64,000 bases of DNA from an uncultured Hyphomonas sp. Lineage in GTDB: Bacteria; Pseudomonadota; Alphaproteobacteria; Caulobacterales; Hyphomonadaceae. The stretch spans positions 3,439,658-3,503,657 of the forward strand of contig NZ_OY781472.1 of NCBI RefSeq assembly GCF_963677035.1, written 5' to 3'. The first letter of the stretch is position 1; every line of letters begins with the position of its first letter. Positions 18,862 to 28,214 of this stretch are shown piece after piece. The notes below the pieces were generated by a model, which searched no databases, was not told the origin of the DNA, and saw only the letters and a program-made list of their open reading frames with translations. Position numbers and translations under genes: made by a program.

Positions 18862-19344
18862 TTGAGCAAACGGTCTGAAGACGCGCTCATCGCCCTACGC
18901 AAGATCCAGCGCATAACCGAATTGTCGTCCAAACGGCTTGCCGTGATGGCCGGGCTGACACCTTCACAGCTGAGCGTGCTACGCATCCTCACGGAATATC
19001 CCGAGGTTTCGGCGGGCCATCTCGCCAAGGCCACCCAGTTGAAGCACGCCACCATCACCAGCCTGATCGACAAGCTCGAAGCCCGCAATCTCATCGCGCG
19101 CCGCAGGTGCGACGAAGATAAACGCCGTGTCTGGTTGCGTCTTCTACCAGCAGGCAAGACCGCACTGGCAGATGCCCCCGACCCGTTGCACCAGATCTTT
19201 TCGGAGCGCTTCAATACCCTGCCGGACTGGCAGCAAGCCATGCTGATTGCTTCGCTGGAACATGTGACCAGCTTGCTGGATGCTGAAAACCTGGAGGCGG
19301 CCCCCATGCTGGATGTCGGCGAGCTGGACAAGCATCCCTTGTAG
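18862..19344 (+). CDS. MarR-family transcriptional regulator
   Basis: A 160-residue winged-helix regulator starting with TTG, 10 bases after the sulfotransferase stop. The DNA-binding region is LTPSQLSVLRILTEYPEVSAGHLAKATQLKHATITSLIDKLEARNLIARRR, with the wing DEDKRRVWLRLL (positions near 18955-19145). MarR proteins are dimers that sense small ligands, often phenolic compounds. Its closeness to the sulfotransferase suggests co-transcription. Its target could be that gene, the receptor, or the purine genes downstream. Confidence 0.88.
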   Translation: MSKRSEDALIALRKIQRITELSSKRLAVMAGLTPSQLSVLRILTEYPEVSAGHLAKATQLKHATITSLIDKLEARNLIARRRCDEDKRRVWLRLLPAGKTALADAPDPLHQIFSERFNTLPDWQQAMLIASLEHVTSLLDAENLEAAPMLDVGELDKHPL

Positions 19345-19540
19345 GCCTCCGCAGATGAACCAAGGTGGCCGCGCCTCCCCGCCGTCAGCCCCCGCCTCAT
19401 CAGTTTCTCATTTCCCATGACGCTGGTTACTTTGCGGACCTGAACGCCGCTACACCCAACTATTCGAGGTGTCGGACTTGACGTGCCCGCCGGTATGCCA
19501 AGTCTGCGGAATATGCCGCCCGGGAGACACTGGCCTTAAG

Positions 19541-20839
19541 ATGCTGAACAAGCTTTTCGATCTGGATGCCCGGGGAACGACTGCCCGAACGGAAATCATC
19601 GCTGGCATCACGACCTTTCTGGCGATGTCTTACATCATCTTCGTGAACCCCGACGTTCTGGCGAATGCCGGAATGGACAAGGGCGCCGTGTTTGTTGCGA
19701 CCTGTCTGTCTGCCGCAATCGGCTCCGCCATCATGGGGCTTTATGCAAACTACCCGATCGCAATTGCGCCGGGCATGGGGCTGAACGCCTATTTCACCTA
19801 CGGCGTGGTGATTGGCATGGGCCTGACCTGGCAGGTCGCGCTGGCGGCTGTGTTCATGTCTGGCGTTATCTTTGTTGTGCTGAGTTTACTGCCGATCCGC
19901 GAATGGATCATCAACGCCATTCCGATGGAATTGAAGATGGCAATCTCCGCCGGCATCGGGTTGTTCCTGATCATCATCGGACTGAGTGGTGTTGGCATAA
20001 TCGTTTCCCACCCGGCGACAATCGTCAGTCTCGGCGATCTGGGTCAGACACCTGCGCTTCTGGCGATCATGTGCTTCTTCCTCATCGGGATATTGGAGGC
20101 ACGGAAAGTGCCCGGAGGCATTCTGATCAGCATTTTGGTGACGACGGTTGCGGGCGTTCTGACCGGCGCAGCACCTCCGCCGGGACTGGTCTCCCTGCCC
20201 CCCTCCATTGCACCAACGCTGTTTGCACTCGACTGGTCGCAGGCGTTGGAGGTTGGCATTGCGGTGGTCGTGATCTCGTTCCTGTTTGTGGACATGTTCG
20301 ACACAGCCGGCACGCTTGTCTCTGTCGCACACCGGGCTGGGCTGCTGGATGAGAAGGGACACGTCATCAATCTTCGCAAAGCCCTGATAGCCGACAGTAC
20401 GGCGACGGTGGCCGGCGCGGCATTGGGGACCTCCTCTGCGACCAGCTACATTGAGAGCATTGCAGGTGTGAAAGCTGGTGGCCGCACGGGGCTGACCGCC
20501 TTGACGGTCGCAGGTCTGTTTTGCCTTGCTCTGTTTTTCGCGCCCCTGGCCAGCGCGGTGCAGCCCTACGCCACCATGCCGGCGCTTGTATATGTCGGGT
20601 GCCTCATGACCGGCGGCCTGACACATGTGAACTGGTCAAAGCCAACATCGTTCATGCCCGCGGTCATCACAGCCGTCGCCATGCCGCTAACCTATTCCAT
20701 CGCAAACGGCATCGGCCTCGGCATCATCACGTATGTCGTTCTGAAAGCCGGCGCGGGCCGGTGGAAAGACATCAGCCCAGGCGCGCTTGTCCTGTCCGCC
20801 GCCTTCCTGGCCAAGTTCATTTTTCTCCACTCCGTCTGA
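19541..20839 (+). CDS. NCS2-family purine permease (AzgA/PurP type)
   Basis: A 432-residue membrane permease; a GTG at 19469 in the same frame would add 24 residues that do not look like the family N-terminus. It begins LNKLFDLDARGTTARTEIIAGITTFLAMSYIIFVNP, the hallmark of AzgA-like adenine/guanine/hypoxanthine transporters, and carries the family motifs GMGLNAYFTYGVV and FLFVDMFDTAGTLVSVA. The GTSSATSYIESIAGVKAGGRTGL segment near 20430 is also typical. It is followed after 18 bases by a lipoprotein nucleosidase, giving a plausible nucleoside-to-base uptake pair. Confidence 0.92.
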   Translation: MLNKLFDLDARGTTARTEIIAGITTFLAMSYIIFVNPDVLANAGMDKGAVFVATCLSAAIGSAIMGLYANYPIAIAPGMGLNAYFTYGVVIGMGLTWQVALAAVFMSGVIFVVLSLLPIREWIINAIPMELKMAISAGIGLFLIIIGLSGVGIIVSHPATIVSLGDLGQTPALLAIMCFFLIGILEARKVPGGILISILVTTVAGVLTGAAPPPGLVSLPPSIAPTLFALDWSQALEVGIAVVVISFLFVDMFDTAGTLVSVAHRAGLLDEKGHVINLRKALIADSTATVAGAALGTSSATSYIESIAGVKAGGRTGLTALTVAGLFCLALFFAPLASAVQPYATMPALVYVGCLMTGGLTHVNWSKPTSFMPAVITAVAMPLTYSIANGIGLGIITYVVLKAGAGRWKDISPGALVLSAAFLAKFIFLHSV

Positions 20840-20857
20840 TCAGAAAGGCGGTTCCCT

Positions 20858-21856
20858 ATGATTTACACTTTCCCTGGCAAGCTCGCTTCAGTCCTGATGC
20901 TTGTGATCGTCAGTCTCGCGGGGGCCTGCGCGACGTCGCCACCTGTGGCAGCGTCCGATCCGGTGGCAAGCACGGTTCGGATCGTTCCGGACATACGCGC
21001 ACGCGTCGCTATCGCGACGGCTTATGGTCCGGAATTCCGGGTGCTCCTGCCCTTACTTGATCAGCCTGAGGAACATAGGATTCAAGGCGTTTCCTATTGG
21101 ACCGGGGAGTTGTCCGGCCAGTCGGTCGTCTTGTTCAAAACCGGGGTGAGCATCGTCAATGCCACCATGAATACCCAGCGGCTGGTAGACGAATTCAACA
21201 TCACGCACATCGTGGTCAGCGGCGTTGCCGGAAGCATCGATCCGGACCTCTCCATTGGCGACGTGATCGTGCCGGAACGCTGGGCCAAATATGATGAAGC
21301 GACATATCTGAGGGAAATCGGACCTGATGTTTTCAAAGCCCCATTCCCCGGCGTCGCGCCCATGGCGCCCCCGTTCGGCTTCATGGGCACACGCGGCGTG
21401 CGCATCGCCACCCCCGAAGATCCGGCACCGGAACCGCGCCTGTGGTTCAGCGCAGACCCCGGCCTGTTAAAGATCGCCGCAGCGGCCTCTTCGGCAGCGG
21501 AGCTCACGCGCTGTGATGAGCAAAGCCTGTGCCTTCCGTCCGAGCCTGTCATCCGGATAGGCGGCGCAGGCCTTTCGGGTTCCGTCTTCATGGACAACAG
21601 GACCTTCCGGGACTACCTGCATGAGACGTTTGATGCACAGGTCGTTGAAATGGAAACGGCCGCCATCGCGATGGTCGCCTATGCCAACGGTATTCCCTTC
21701 ATCGCCTTCCGGAGCGTGTCAGACCTCGCCGGTGGCGGAGAGGCCAGCCAGAACGAAATACGCGCCTTCGAACACCTCGCCGCTCAAAACTCCGCAGCGC
21801 TGGTGTCCGCATTCCTGCGCCAGCTTTCCAGTCCAGCCAGTTCAGGAACCGATTAG
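20858..21856 (+). CDS. Lipoprotein 5'-methylthioadenosine/SAH-nucleosidase-like enzyme
   Basis: A 332-residue nucleoside phosphorylase/nucleosidase fold protein. It starts with a signal peptide and a good lipobox (LAGAC), so it is probably anchored in the envelope. Family motifs are THIVVSGVAGSIDPDLSIGDVIVPE (about residues 115-139), QVVEMETAAIAMVA (substrate-binding Met-Glu) and the catalytic Asp in FRSVSDLAGG. It would cleave a purine nucleoside such as methylthioadenosine, S-adenosylhomocysteine or adenosine to the free base. An insert of roughly 60 residues (near ATPEDPAPEPRLWFSA) distinguishes it from cytoplasmic MTAN. It is paired with the purine permease. Confidence 0.85.
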   Translation: MIYTFPGKLASVLMLVIVSLAGACATSPPVAASDPVASTVRIVPDIRARVAIATAYGPEFRVLLPLLDQPEEHRIQGVSYWTGELSGQSVVLFKTGVSIVNATMNTQRLVDEFNITHIVVSGVAGSIDPDLSIGDVIVPERWAKYDEATYLREIGPDVFKAPFPGVAPMAPPFGFMGTRGVRIATPEDPAPEPRLWFSADPGLLKIAAAASSAAELTRCDEQSLCLPSEPVIRIGGAGLSGSVFMDNRTFRDYLHETFDAQVVEMETAAIAMVAYANGIPFIAFRSVSDLAGGGEASQNEIRAFEHLAAQNSAALVSAFLRQLSSPASSGTD

Positions 21857-21924
21857 GACTTGCGCGGTCCGCTTGCGGGATGGCCGTGGCGAGCAGGCAC
21901 GGAAGTAAATTTACTTGGCGTACC

Positions 21925-22722
21925 TCAGGAATAGTTCGGCTTCCGCTTTTCGAAAAATGCCGAAACACCTTCCGCAAAATTCGGGTCGTTGGCCGTCAGG
22001 ACTTGGTTACGATCCTCAATCGCCATTGCAGCTTCAAGGCCGGTGACATCAACGGCGATGTTCAGACCATCTTTGGTGAGACGCAGGCCCAGTGGCGTCG
22101 CGTGGAGCATATCCTCCACGAAGCCATCCGCTTCCCTGCGCATGTCGCTGCCATGCACCACGCGGTTTGCCAGACCGATCTCCATCGCACGTTTGGCCGA
22201 AATGAATCGTCCGGTCAGCATATACTCACTCGCAAGTGACATTCCGACCATCCGCGGCAGGAAGTAGGAGACCCCCATATCGCAGGATGACAGCCCGATC
22301 CGGATAAATGCCGCGTTCATGCGGGCATCTTCTGACAGGATCCGGATATCCGACGCCAATGCCAGCGCGAACCCACCGCCACTTGCGGCCCCCTGAACCA
22401 GACTGATGATCGGCTGAGGACACCGGCGCATGGCAACATAGATCTCGGCAATCGACCTTTGATTGTCCAGCGCCTGCTCGACACTCCGCTCGCCCCGATC
22501 TTCGGAAAAACCATTGAGGTCGAGGCCCGCGCAGAATGCCCGGCCCGCGCCTTCAAGAACGACCACACGTACAGACCTGTCGACATACAGGGCCTGGAAC
22601 ACCTCCCTCAGCTCGGTCACGAGCTGAGGGTTCAACGCATTCAACCGGTCAGGACGGTTCATCTTGATATTGAGAACTTCGTCTTTCTGCTCAAGAATGA
22701 GCGCCTGATAGTCGGATTTCAT
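21925..22722 (-). CDS. Enoyl-CoA hydratase/isomerase (crotonase family)
   Basis: A 265-residue crotonase-fold enzyme beginning MKSDYQALILEQKDEVLNI; upstream Met codons in frame add only an unlikely N-terminal stretch. The oxyanion-hole segments are AGRAFCAGLDLNGF and QGAASGGGFALALASDIRI. The loop that normally holds the second catalytic Glu reads IGLSSCDMGVSYFLPR, with Asp in place, so either hydratase or isomerase chemistry is possible. It is divergent from the FadH-like reductase at 23002, and both would serve beta-oxidation of unsaturated or cyclic acyl-CoA. Confidence 0.9.
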   Translation of the reverse strand: MKSDYQALILEQKDEVLNIKMNRPDRLNALNPQLVTELREVFQALYVDRSVRVVVLEGAGRAFCAGLDLNGFSEDRGERSVEQALDNQRSIAEIYVAMRRCPQPIISLVQGAASGGGFALALASDIRILSEDARMNAAFIRIGLSSCDMGVSYFLPRMVGMSLASEYMLTGRFISAKRAMEIGLANRVVHGSDMRREADGFVEDMLHATPLGLRLTKDGLNIAVDVTGLEAAMAIEDRNQVLTANDPNFAEGVSAFFEKRKPNYS

Positions 22723-23001
22723 GATTTCTTGCCTCTGCATTTCTTTATTTCGGTTCTGGATTGGACCGCCACTCAGGCGCAAGGCCTTTCGTAAGGGAAT
22801 GACGCTCCGTAGGCTCACTATCTTTCCGCGAAATTTGAACAGGTCACATTCCGTAAGGGCAGGTAAGTTTTCCTTGTCTACACGGCAGAAATGTCCGGAA
22901 AAGACTTGTGAAACAGGATCGACACCTCGTACTTTCCTCTCCTGAAAACCTCATTCAAGTGCCCTGTAAACAGGCCTCTCCACTGAAAACAACATGCGAC
23001 G
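22723..23001. promoter_or_regulatory. Divergent promoter region between crotonase and FadH-like genes
   Basis: A 279-base gap between two divergently transcribed genes, so it must hold both promoters. It is more AT-rich than its surroundings around 22815-22960. I could not identify a convincing operator or sigma-factor motif by eye. Confidence 0.3.
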
Positions 23002-25047
23002 ATGCCCATGACCTCTACGACGACTAAATTCCCTCATCTTTTCTCGCCGCTACAGGTCGGAAAAACGACAATCAAGAACCGCGCGATCATGGGGTCCATG
23101 CATACCGGACTTGAAGAACAGGCCGACGGGCACATCCGCATGGCGGAGTTCTTCTCAGAACGGGCCCGTGGCGGCGTTGGCCTGATCATCACGGGCGGAA
23201 TTTCGCCGAATGAAGAAGGCGGCATGGGCGCGAAGCTTTCAAACTCCGAAGAAGTTGCGCGGCACCGGGTGATCACCGACGCAGTTCATGAAGCAGCCCC
23301 CGACGTGCGCATCTGCATGCAGGTCCTGCATTCCGGCCCGATCGCACCGCATGACAAATGCGTCGCCCCCTCGCCGGTCCGGTCGCGGATCGCGCGCTTC
23401 ACTCCGATTGAACTCGACGAAGACGGCATAGAGAAGCAGCTCTCTGATTTCGCGAACTGCGCCAGATGCGCGAAAGAGGCCGGCTATGACGGTGTCGAAA
23501 TCATCGGATCCGCCGGTTATCTTCTGTCGACATTCCTCGTGCAGAAAACCAATCTGCGTACCGATCGCTGGGGTGGTTCGTTCGAGAACCGGATGCGCTT
23601 CCCGCTGGAAGTGGTCCGCCGTTGCCGGGCAGCGGTTGGCGATGACTTCATCATCATCTTCCGCATTGCCGCCATGGACATGTTGCAAGGCGGCATGTCG
23701 TGGGAAGAAATCGTGGAGCTCTCGCACGAACTGGAAAAAGCCGGCGTTTCCATCATCTCCACACATTTCACCTGGCATGAGTCAGCGGTGCCGACCATTG
23801 CCACGATGGTGCCTCGCGCCGCATTCACCAGTGTAACCGGACGCCTGAAAAAGGTTGTCAGCGTTCCAGTCATCACGAGCAATCGCATCAACATGCCGGA
23901 TGTTGCCGAAGCCGTGCTTGAGCGTGGAGACGCTGACCTGGTTTCCATGGCGCGCCCGATGCTCGCGGACTCGCAATTCATGAAGAAAGCCGCTGAAGGC
24001 CGTGAAGACGAGATCAACACCTGCATTGCCTGCAATCAGGCCTGTCTGGACCACACATTCGGTGGCAATCAGGAAGTCAGCTGCCTGGTCAATCCACGGG
24101 CCTGTCACGAGACCCAACTGGTTTACAAACCAACGACCGCTCCGAAGCGCATTGCAGTTGTAGGGGCAGGCCCTGCCGGTCTGGCCTATTCGACGATCGC
24201 TGCGGAACGCGGACACAAGGTTGATCTCTTCGATCAGTCACCCGAAATCGGCGGTCAATTCAATCTGGCAAAAAGAGTTCCGGGCAAAGAAGAGTTTTAC
24301 GAAACACTACGGTACTTCAAGCGACAGCTTGAAATCACCGGCGTGAATGTGACGCTTGGAAAGCGCATTGAACCGGACTTTCTGAAATCCGGAGGATATG
24401 ACGAAGTCATTTTTGCAACGGGGATCCGCCCGAGGACACCGGCGATCGAGGGCATCGATCACCCAAGCGTTGTCGGATACATTGATGCCATCATGGGCAA
24501 CAAGCCAATCGGCAAGCGGGTGGCTATTATCGGTGCCGGCGGCATCGGGTTTGATGTTGCGGAGCTGATTACACATGTGGGCAAGTCATCTGCACTGGAC
24601 ATCGACAAATTCGCGAAGGAATGGGGCATCGACTTCAAGAACCATCCGCGGGGTGGCGTGACAGGCGTAGAGCCCGTCGTTGAAGAATCACCGCGGGAAG
24701 TCTGGCTGCTGCAGCGCAAGAATACAGCAGTGGGCCGCGGGCTGGGCAAAACAACCGGCTGGACACATCGTCTGACTCTCAACCGTAAAGGCGTCCGCAT
24801 GGTTCCCGGGGTCACCTATGAACGGATTGATGACGAAGGCCTCCATTGCCTCATCGATGGGGAACCCAAGACGCTGGAAGTCGATACGATCATCCTCTGC
24901 GCCGGGCAGGAACCGCTGCGGGATGTATACGATCAGTTCGTCGGTGGGCCGGCGAATGCAACTCTTGTCGGGGGTGCGTTTGAAGCTGCGGAACTCGATG
25001 CGAAACGCGCAATCAATCAAGCGGCTCACCTCGCTGCCGAAGTTTAG
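23002..25047 (+). CDS. FadH-like NADH:flavin oxidoreductase / 2,4-dienoyl-CoA reductase
   Basis: A 681-residue two-domain flavoenzyme. Residues about 10-360 form the old-yellow-enzyme FMN barrel (LFSPLQVGKTTIKNRAIMGSMHTGLE), with the catalytic Tyr in GSAGYLLSTFL and His in FTWHESAVPT, the positions known in E. coli FadH. Next is the 4Fe-4S Cys cluster CIACNQACLD with a distal CLVNP. Residues about 375-680 are the FAD/NADPH pyridine-nucleotide domain (RIAVVGAGPAGLAYS and RVAIIGAGGIGFDVA). It likely reduces 2,4-dienoyl-CoA or a related enoyl substrate. Size and domain order fit the family. Confidence 0.92.
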   Translation: MPMTSTTTKFPHLFSPLQVGKTTIKNRAIMGSMHTGLEEQADGHIRMAEFFSERARGGVGLIITGGISPNEEGGMGAKLSNSEEVARHRVITDAVHEAAPDVRICMQVLHSGPIAPHDKCVAPSPVRSRIARFTPIELDEDGIEKQLSDFANCARCAKEAGYDGVEIIGSAGYLLSTFLVQKTNLRTDRWGGSFENRMRFPLEVVRRCRAAVGDDFIIIFRIAAMDMLQGGMSWEEIVELSHELEKAGVSIISTHFTWHESAVPTIATMVPRAAFTSVTGRLKKVVSVPVITSNRINMPDVAEAVLERGDADLVSMARPMLADSQFMKKAAEGREDEINTCIACNQACLDHTFGGNQEVSCLVNPRACHETQLVYKPTTAPKRIAVVGAGPAGLAYSTIAAERGHKVDLFDQSPEIGGQFNLAKRVPGKEEFYETLRYFKRQLEITGVNVTLGKRIEPDFLKSGGYDEVIFATGIRPRTPAIEGIDHPSVVGYIDAIMGNKPIGKRVAIIGAGGIGFDVAELITHVGKSSALDIDKFAKEWGIDFKNHPRGGVTGVEPVVEESPREVWLLQRKNTAVGRGLGKTTGWTHRLTLNRKGVRMVPGVTYERIDDEGLHCLIDGEPKTLEVDTIILCAGQEPLRDVYDQFVGGPANATLVGGAFEAAELDAKRAINQAAHLAAEV

Positions 25048-25091
25048 CATCCGTTTTACCGACTTTCGGTCTTAAGCCAGCTCACAATTCC

Positions 25092-25126
25092 GGCCATGCC
25101 GCTCCTGAACATGGAGCAGCATGGCC
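25092..25126 (+). terminator. Long hairpin after the FadH-like gene
   Basis: GGCCATGC and GCATGGCC (8 bp) continue, past a C-A mismatch, into GCTCC and GGAGC (5 bp) around a 7-base loop. It lies 45 bases after the FadH-like stop. Only a short T-containing stretch (CAATTTGTT) follows, so it is either an imperfect terminator or a structured RNA end. Confidence 0.55.
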
Positions 25127-25555
25127 CAATTTGTTCAGGACACACACATACATATTGAAACCACAACAAACATTCAGGCCAGCAAGCCGATCGGACAAAT
25201 CCTCGCACACCCAACCGCCCCCGGCATCATGTCTGGCCTGACGCAGGCTGATCCGACTCAAATTATGGGGACAAGTCCTATTCTTTGTGGACAAAACAAC
25301 ATCCAGGAAATGTTCGAAGGACAGGTCTTCTCCCAGTTTTATTGCCAGGCCCCCGGTGCTGCCGAAGCCGAATGCAAAGCGGACCTGAAGCCCCCCTTCC
25401 CAAGCCCAAAGGAAAGCCGCCCCCCCTCAGACGGCGCATTATGGCCCACAATGGGGTTCCGCGCGTAAAATTTCGTCGCCGGGGGGCGTGCAAAGCAGTC
25501 ATGATTGGAATAGGGTTCACTTGGCGGAAGTGTATTGGAAAGTCGGAGCACGGAA
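25127..25555. other. Non-coding region upstream of the Mo-Sox cluster
   Basis: A gap of about 430 bases before the 13-kb gene cluster. It includes poly-C/poly-A stretches near 25390-25430 and a small inverted repeat (CACTT, GGCGG, AAGTG) at 25518-25532, ending 23 bases before the first gene. An open frame at 25121-25468 shows no family resemblance or ribosome-binding site. The region must carry the promoter of the cluster and could hold a leader RNA; I see no recognisable riboswitch. Confidence 0.35.
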
Positions 25556-26011
25556 ATGGCGACACTCAAAGTCAATGGGCAGGTGATGACAGTTGATGTT
25601 GACGAATCGACCCCCCTGCTCTGGGTTCTTCGAGAACAGCTTGGGCTCACCGGAACAAAGTACGGTTGCGGAATCGCGGAGTGCGGCGCCTGCACGATCC
25701 ATGTCGACGGACAAGCCGTGAGGTCGTGTGTGTACCCGGTCGGCGCGCTGGCGGGCGACGAGGAAATCACCACAATCGAAGGCCTATCGGAAGACGGGAG
25801 CCACCCGGTGCAACAGGCATGGGTGGAACTTGACGTCCCGCAATGCGGATTCTGCCAGCCCGGCATGATCATGGCGGCAGCTGGCCTGCTGAACGACAAT
25901 CCCAACGCCACGGATGAAGACATCGATGCCACGATCACCAATATCTGCCGGTGCGGTACGTTCACCCGTGTTCGCAAGGGTATTCACCTCGCCAAGACGA
26001 AAAAAGCCTGA
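25556..26011 (+). CDS. 2Fe-2S subunit of an IorA-type molybdenum hydroxylase
   Basis: A 151-residue iron-sulfur subunit of the xanthine-oxidase family, closest in layout to isoquinoline 1-oxidoreductase alpha subunit (IorA). The plant-ferredoxin-type cluster is bound by [15 protein letters not shown] and a following Cys near residue 62. The second cluster uses [12 protein letters not shown] and [13 protein letters not shown]. The ATG at 25556 follows CGGAA and gives [11 protein letters not shown], the usual family start. It passes electrons from the molybdenum centre of the next gene's product. It is the first gene of the cluster, 14 bases ahead of the large subunit. Confidence 0.93.
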   Translation: MATLKVNGQVMTVDVDESTPLLWVLREQLGLTGTKYGCGIAECGACTIHVDGQAVRSCVYPVGALAGDEEITTIEGLSEDGSHPVQQAWVELDVPQCGFCQPGMIMAAAGLLNDNPNATDEDIDATITNICRCGTFTRVRKGIHLAKTKKA

Positions 26012-26025
26012 GGAGGACTCAAGAG

Positions 26026-28212
26026 ATGACTGCTACAACAGGCCTTTCCCGTCGCGGATTCATTGTCGGAACCGGTGCAACCGGTCTGACCATCGGCATT
26101 CTGGCGGCATGTGCACCGGGTGGAAAAGATGCGCTCGCAGAGGCCGGCCCGCCGCCACCGGAAGTCAACGCCTGGGTCCATATCGGAACCGATGATGTCG
26201 TCACCGTGCGCATCGCGCGCTCCGAAATGGGTCAGGGAACGCTTACCGGACTCGCGCAATTGGTCGCCGAAGAATTGGAATGCGATTGGGACTTCGTCAA
26301 AACCGAATATCCCACCCCGGGGCAAAACCTCGCGCGTGACCGTGTCTGGGGGGACTTTCTCACCGGTGGCAGCCGAGGCATCCGGACAAGCCAGGATTAT
26401 GTCCGTGAAGGCGGTGCAGCTGCCCGGATGATGCTCGTCCAGGCCGCCGCCAACCGCTGGGGTGTGCCCGTCAGCGAATGCTCGGCCGCAAAGAGCATCA
26501 TCACGCACACACCAAGCGGCAAGACCATGCGGTATGGAGAAGTCGCTGCAGATGCGGCAGAGCTTCCCGCCCCCGAGACGGTGACACTGAAAGACCCATC
26601 CGAATGGACGATCATCGGGCAGTCTGTTCCGAGACTTGACACCGTTGACAAAGTCACCGGCAAACAACTCTACACAACAGACATGAAAATGGACGGTATG
26701 CTGAATGCAGCTGTCAAAGCTGCGCCGAAACGGGGCGGATCCGTCAAGTCCTTTGACGCTGAGGCAGTGAGCTCCATGCCCGGCGTGAAGGCAGTTGTCC
26801 AGGTTGACGATACCGCGGTGGCGGTCGTTGCAGACTATTGGTGGCAAGCAAAGACCGCCCTCGATTCCCTCCCCATTGAATGGCAGGACGGAGAAGGATC
26901 AGACTTTTCGAGCGCCGCCTTTGAAGCGGATCTCGATGACGGCCTCACGGCCAGTGACACCTTTATCGGAAATCAGGCAGGTGACGTCGATTCTGCCTTC
27001 GCGGATGCAGCGCAGGTTATCGAAGCTCAGTACAATGCGCCTCACCAGAACCATGCCTGTATGGAACCGATGAATGCGATCGCCATCTGGACACCGGAAA
27101 AGTGTGACGTCTGGTGCCCGACGCAAAATGGTGAAGCGGCACTGGCCGCTGCTTCCGAAGCAGCCGACCTGCCGATCCAGAAATGTGATGTCTACAAACA
27201 ATTGCTGGGAGGCGGCTTTGGCCGCAAAGGCGCGTCGGATTATATTTCGCAAGCCGTGAAGATTGCGAAGCAAATGCCCGGCACTCCAATCAAACTGTTG
27301 TGGTCTCGCGAAGAAGACATGGAGCATGGCTTCTACCATCCGATCACCAAAGCTCGCTGCCAGGGCGCACTTGATGCAGACGGTAATCTGGTTGGCCTGA
27401 AGATCCGGATCTCAGGTCAGTCCATTTTGGCCGGCATTATGCCCCAGGCACTCAATGATGGGGCTGATATTGTCGTGTTCCAGGGATTGCTTCCTTCAGG
27501 CGTTGATCCGCGGCTTGAGGATCAATCCATCAAATACACATTCCCGTCATTGCTCGTTGACCACGCAATGCGGAATCCTCCTGTCCGGCCAGGATTCTGG
27601 CGAGGTGTGAATGCAAACCAGAACGCGATTTATCTCGAGTGCTTCATGGATGAACTGGCTCATGCGGCTGGTCGTGATCCGCTTGAGTTCCGTCTGGCAC
27701 ACCTGAAGGACAGCCCCAAAATGGCAACTGTCCTACAAGCCGTTGCGGATAAATCCGGATGGGGCGCAGACGATGAGCTCTCGCGGGGCCTTTGCTGCTT
27801 CTACTCATTTGGAAGCTACACTGCCGCATGCGCAGAAGTCACAGTCAGCGATGACGGTGAATTGAAAATGCACCGGATCGTCGCAGCGACCGACCCCGGA
27901 TATGGGGTCAATCCACAACAGATCGATGCACAGGTTGCAGGGTCTTTCGTTTATGGCCTTTCCGCCATGCTCCATCAGGAAATTACGTTCGAAAACGGCG
28001 AAACCCAGCAGAAGAATTTCAACACTTACAATTCCATGCGGATCGCCGAGATGCCGGAAGTCGAAACACTGGTCATGCCATCGGGCGGATTTTGGGGCGG
28101 CGTGGGAGAGCCGACGATTGCGGTGGCGCCACCGGCCGTTCTCAACGCCATCTACGCGGCGACCGGAAAACGCATTCGCCAGCTTCCGATCAAGGATCAA
28201 CCGCTGAGATAG
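26026..28212 (+). CDS. Molybdopterin-binding large subunit, IorB-type hydroxylase (Tat-exported)
   Basis: A 728-residue catalytic subunit. It begins with a Tat signal (SRRGFIVGTG near residues 8-17) followed by ILAACAPG, which reads as a lipobox, so the enzyme is probably an envelope-anchored lipoprotein. Molybdenum-hydroxylase motifs include GGGFGRKG, QNHACMEPMNAIA and the C-terminal GGVGEPTIAVAPPAV with the catalytic Glu near residue 695. AGGAGG precedes the start. Such enzymes hydroxylate N-heterocycles or oxidise aldehydes using water, with the cytosine-dinucleotide cofactor. The next gene encodes a cytochrome c that could accept the electrons. The substrate is unknown; an organosulfur or sulfur-linked compound is a guess from the sox neighbours. 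Confidence 0.92.
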   Translation: MTATTGLSRRGFIVGTGATGLTIGILAACAPGGKDALAEAGPPPPEVNAWVHIGTDDVVTVRIARSEMGQGTLTGLAQLVAEELECDWDFVKTEYPTPGQNLARDRVWGDFLTGGSRGIRTSQDYVREGGAAARMMLVQAAANRWGVPVSECSAAKSIITHTPSGKTMRYGEVAADAAELPAPETVTLKDPSEWTIIGQSVPRLDTVDKVTGKQLYTTDMKMDGMLNAAVKAAPKRGGSVKSFDAEAVSSMPGVKAVVQVDDTAVAVVADYWWQAKTALDSLPIEWQDGEGSDFSSAAFEADLDDGLTASDTFIGNQAGDVDSAFADAAQVIEAQYNAPHQNHACMEPMNAIAIWTPEKCDVWCPTQNGEAALAAASEAADLPIQKCDVYKQLLGGGFGRKGASDYISQAVKIAKQMPGTPIKLLWSREEDMEHGFYHPITKARCQGALDADGNLVGLKIRISGQSILAGIMPQALNDGADIVVFQGLLPSGVDPRLEDQSIKYTFPSLLVDHAMRNPPVRPGFWRGVNANQNAIYLECFMDELAHAAGRDPLEFRLAHLKDSPKMATVLQAVADKSGWGADDELSRGLCCFYSFGSYTAACAEVTVSDDGELKMHRIVAATDPGYGVNPQQIDAQVAGSFVYGLSAMLHQEITFENGETQQKNFNTYNSMRIAEMPEVETLVMPSGGFWGGVGEPTIAVAPPAVLNAIYAATGKRIRQLPIKDQPLR

Positions 28213-28214
28213 AC

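Noticed and set aside
25121..25468. 115-codon frame in the gap before the Mo-Sox cluster
   Set aside because: No ribosome-binding site, no family resemblance, and the second half is a low-complexity Pro/Ser/Lys stretch.
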